A DNA stretch of 5,221 nt from the NCBI GenBank assembly GCA_016928525.1, contig JAFGKO010000269.1, forward strand, positions 1-5,221. The letters are read 5' to 3'. Shown one piece after another: positions 4,965-5,221 of this stretch (the stretch's first letter is position 1; each line of letters begins with the position of its first letter). A program made the translations under genes and the position numbers. Source of the DNA: Anaerolineales bacterium. GTDB taxonomy: Bacteria > Chloroflexota > Anaerolineae > Anaerolineales > Villigracilaceae. The notes beneath the pieces were generated by a model, which was not told the DNA's origin, made no database searches, and worked only from the letters and a program-made list of their open reading frames with translations.

Positions 4965-5095
4965 GCCTAACGCCCTGCGCGTCAGCCGCGCTGCGAGTTT
5001 ACTGAGATCGGCCTCAGTTCGAGCCGCGTTACATAACCAGAACCGCGCGGCTACCGACCGCGGCAGCGGCGTCGGACTGCACGCGCTTGTTAGCC
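4965..5095 (-). other. attC-like recombination site (131 bp)
   Basis: The site is bounded by GGCTAAC (5095-5089) and GTTAGGC (4971-4965) on the minus strand; the latter fits the conserved R' box GTTRRRY exactly and the former fits RYYYAAC with one mismatch. Next to the cores the two sides pair imperfectly: GCGCGT, CAG and GCTGC blocks recur on both sides with unpaired extra bases, as in the L boxes of folded attC. Inside are further stems: 5022-5028 with 5046-5052 (7 bp) and 5001-5006 with 5013-5018 (6 bp). Length falls in the known attC range, near that of Vibrio cholerae repeats. The better R' box gives a minus-strand orientation, the same as the GNAT gene. A GC-rich intergenic palindromic repeat of another kind is the alternative. 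Confidence 0.62.
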
Positions 5096-5221
5096 CGCAG
5101 ATATTTTCTCGCATACTCAATGCATGCAGTTCCTTATCAAGCTTGTATTATCACAACATTGTCAGTCAGGAATGTAATCCCATAACACATTGATAATTCT
5201 CCAAGTGTTATTGAACTTTGC
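5096..5221 (-). other. AT-rich edge region, possible end of the preceding cassette
   Basis: This stretch is clearly more AT-rich than the attC-like site beside it. On the minus strand two frames are open from the window edge: one stops at TGA 5164-5162 after 19 codons (ending NVLWDYIPD) and another about 28 codons in. Either could be the C-terminus of the preceding cassette gene. No family is recognisable and the choice cannot be made from what is visible. Confidence 0.25.

Larger units (their letters stand above)
4268..4970 (-). mobile_element. Putative integron gene cassette carrying a GNAT acetyltransferase
   Basis: Integron cassettes are bounded by cuts between G and TT of successive GTTRRRY cores. 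On the minus strand such cores occur at 4971-4965 and 4268-4262, giving a unit of 703 bp filled by one gene (606 bp) in the expected orientation. The upstream boundary is a good attC-like site; the downstream one is degenerate. The gene has its own promoter, as is common for cassettes far from an integron promoter. No integrase gene is in the window. Confidence 0.5.

Noticed and set aside
4938..5193. Small ORFs on both strands over the attC-like site
   Set aside because: The DNA is a set of nested imperfect palindromes; the Arg/Ala-rich products follow from its GC-rich repeats.
1..5221. CRISPR array
   Set aside because: No regularly spaced direct repeats were seen; the only RNA-guided system signal is TnpB.

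Overview
The window looks like accessory DNA from a GC-rich environmental bacterium. The envelope-type acyltransferase homologue at the left edge, the style of the ISL3 transposase and the long GC-rich attC-like site would fit Chloroflexota (Anaerolineae-like), but no marker gene confirms this. Base composition changes at each block boundary, as expected for a region assembled by mobile DNA.

Left block (1-1204): on the minus strand is the N-terminal part of a multi-spanning membrane protein fused to the start of a nitrilase-fold domain (Lnt/apolipoprotein N-acyltransferase-like). The gene runs off the window. A plausible promoter and ribosome binding site lie in front of it, and a terminator-like hairpin with a T tract lies behind those. 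Remarkably, the catalytic Glu position of the nitrilase triad reads Ser.

Middle block (1205-4208): an ISL3-family insertion sequence of 3004 bp is bounded by 22-bp inverted repeats (21/22 identical) starting GGCTCATCCG. A second element is nested inside it, directly in front of the transposase start codon: a tnpA-less IS200/IS605-type (IS1341-like) element encoding an apparently intact TnpB RNA-guided nuclease on the minus strand. It has subterminal hairpins at both ends and a likely omega RNA (reRNA) at its 3' end. Joining the flanks at a shared AGATTTT rebuilds a plausible uninterrupted ISL3 of about 1.67 kb. The ISL3 transposase reads over its full length with conserved zinc ligands and DDE residues, but carries an in-frame TAA and two compensating frameshifts, one on an A8 run.

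Right block (4209-5221): this resembles part of an integron cassette array on the minus strand. A 131-bp attC-like site (4965-5095) precedes a cassette of about 703 bp encoding a GNAT N-acetyltransferase with its own promoter. The cassette closes at a second GTTAGGC core (4262-4268). About 53 bp of the next cassette seem to remain before the ISL3 end. The last ~125 bases are AT-rich and may hold the end of the preceding cassette.

The main story is three layers of mobility: a TnpB element inside an ISL3 element, and that ISL3 at the edge of a cassette array. The ISL3 ends lack a matching 8-bp target duplication, so the junction between the left and right blocks may result from rearrangement rather than simple insertion.
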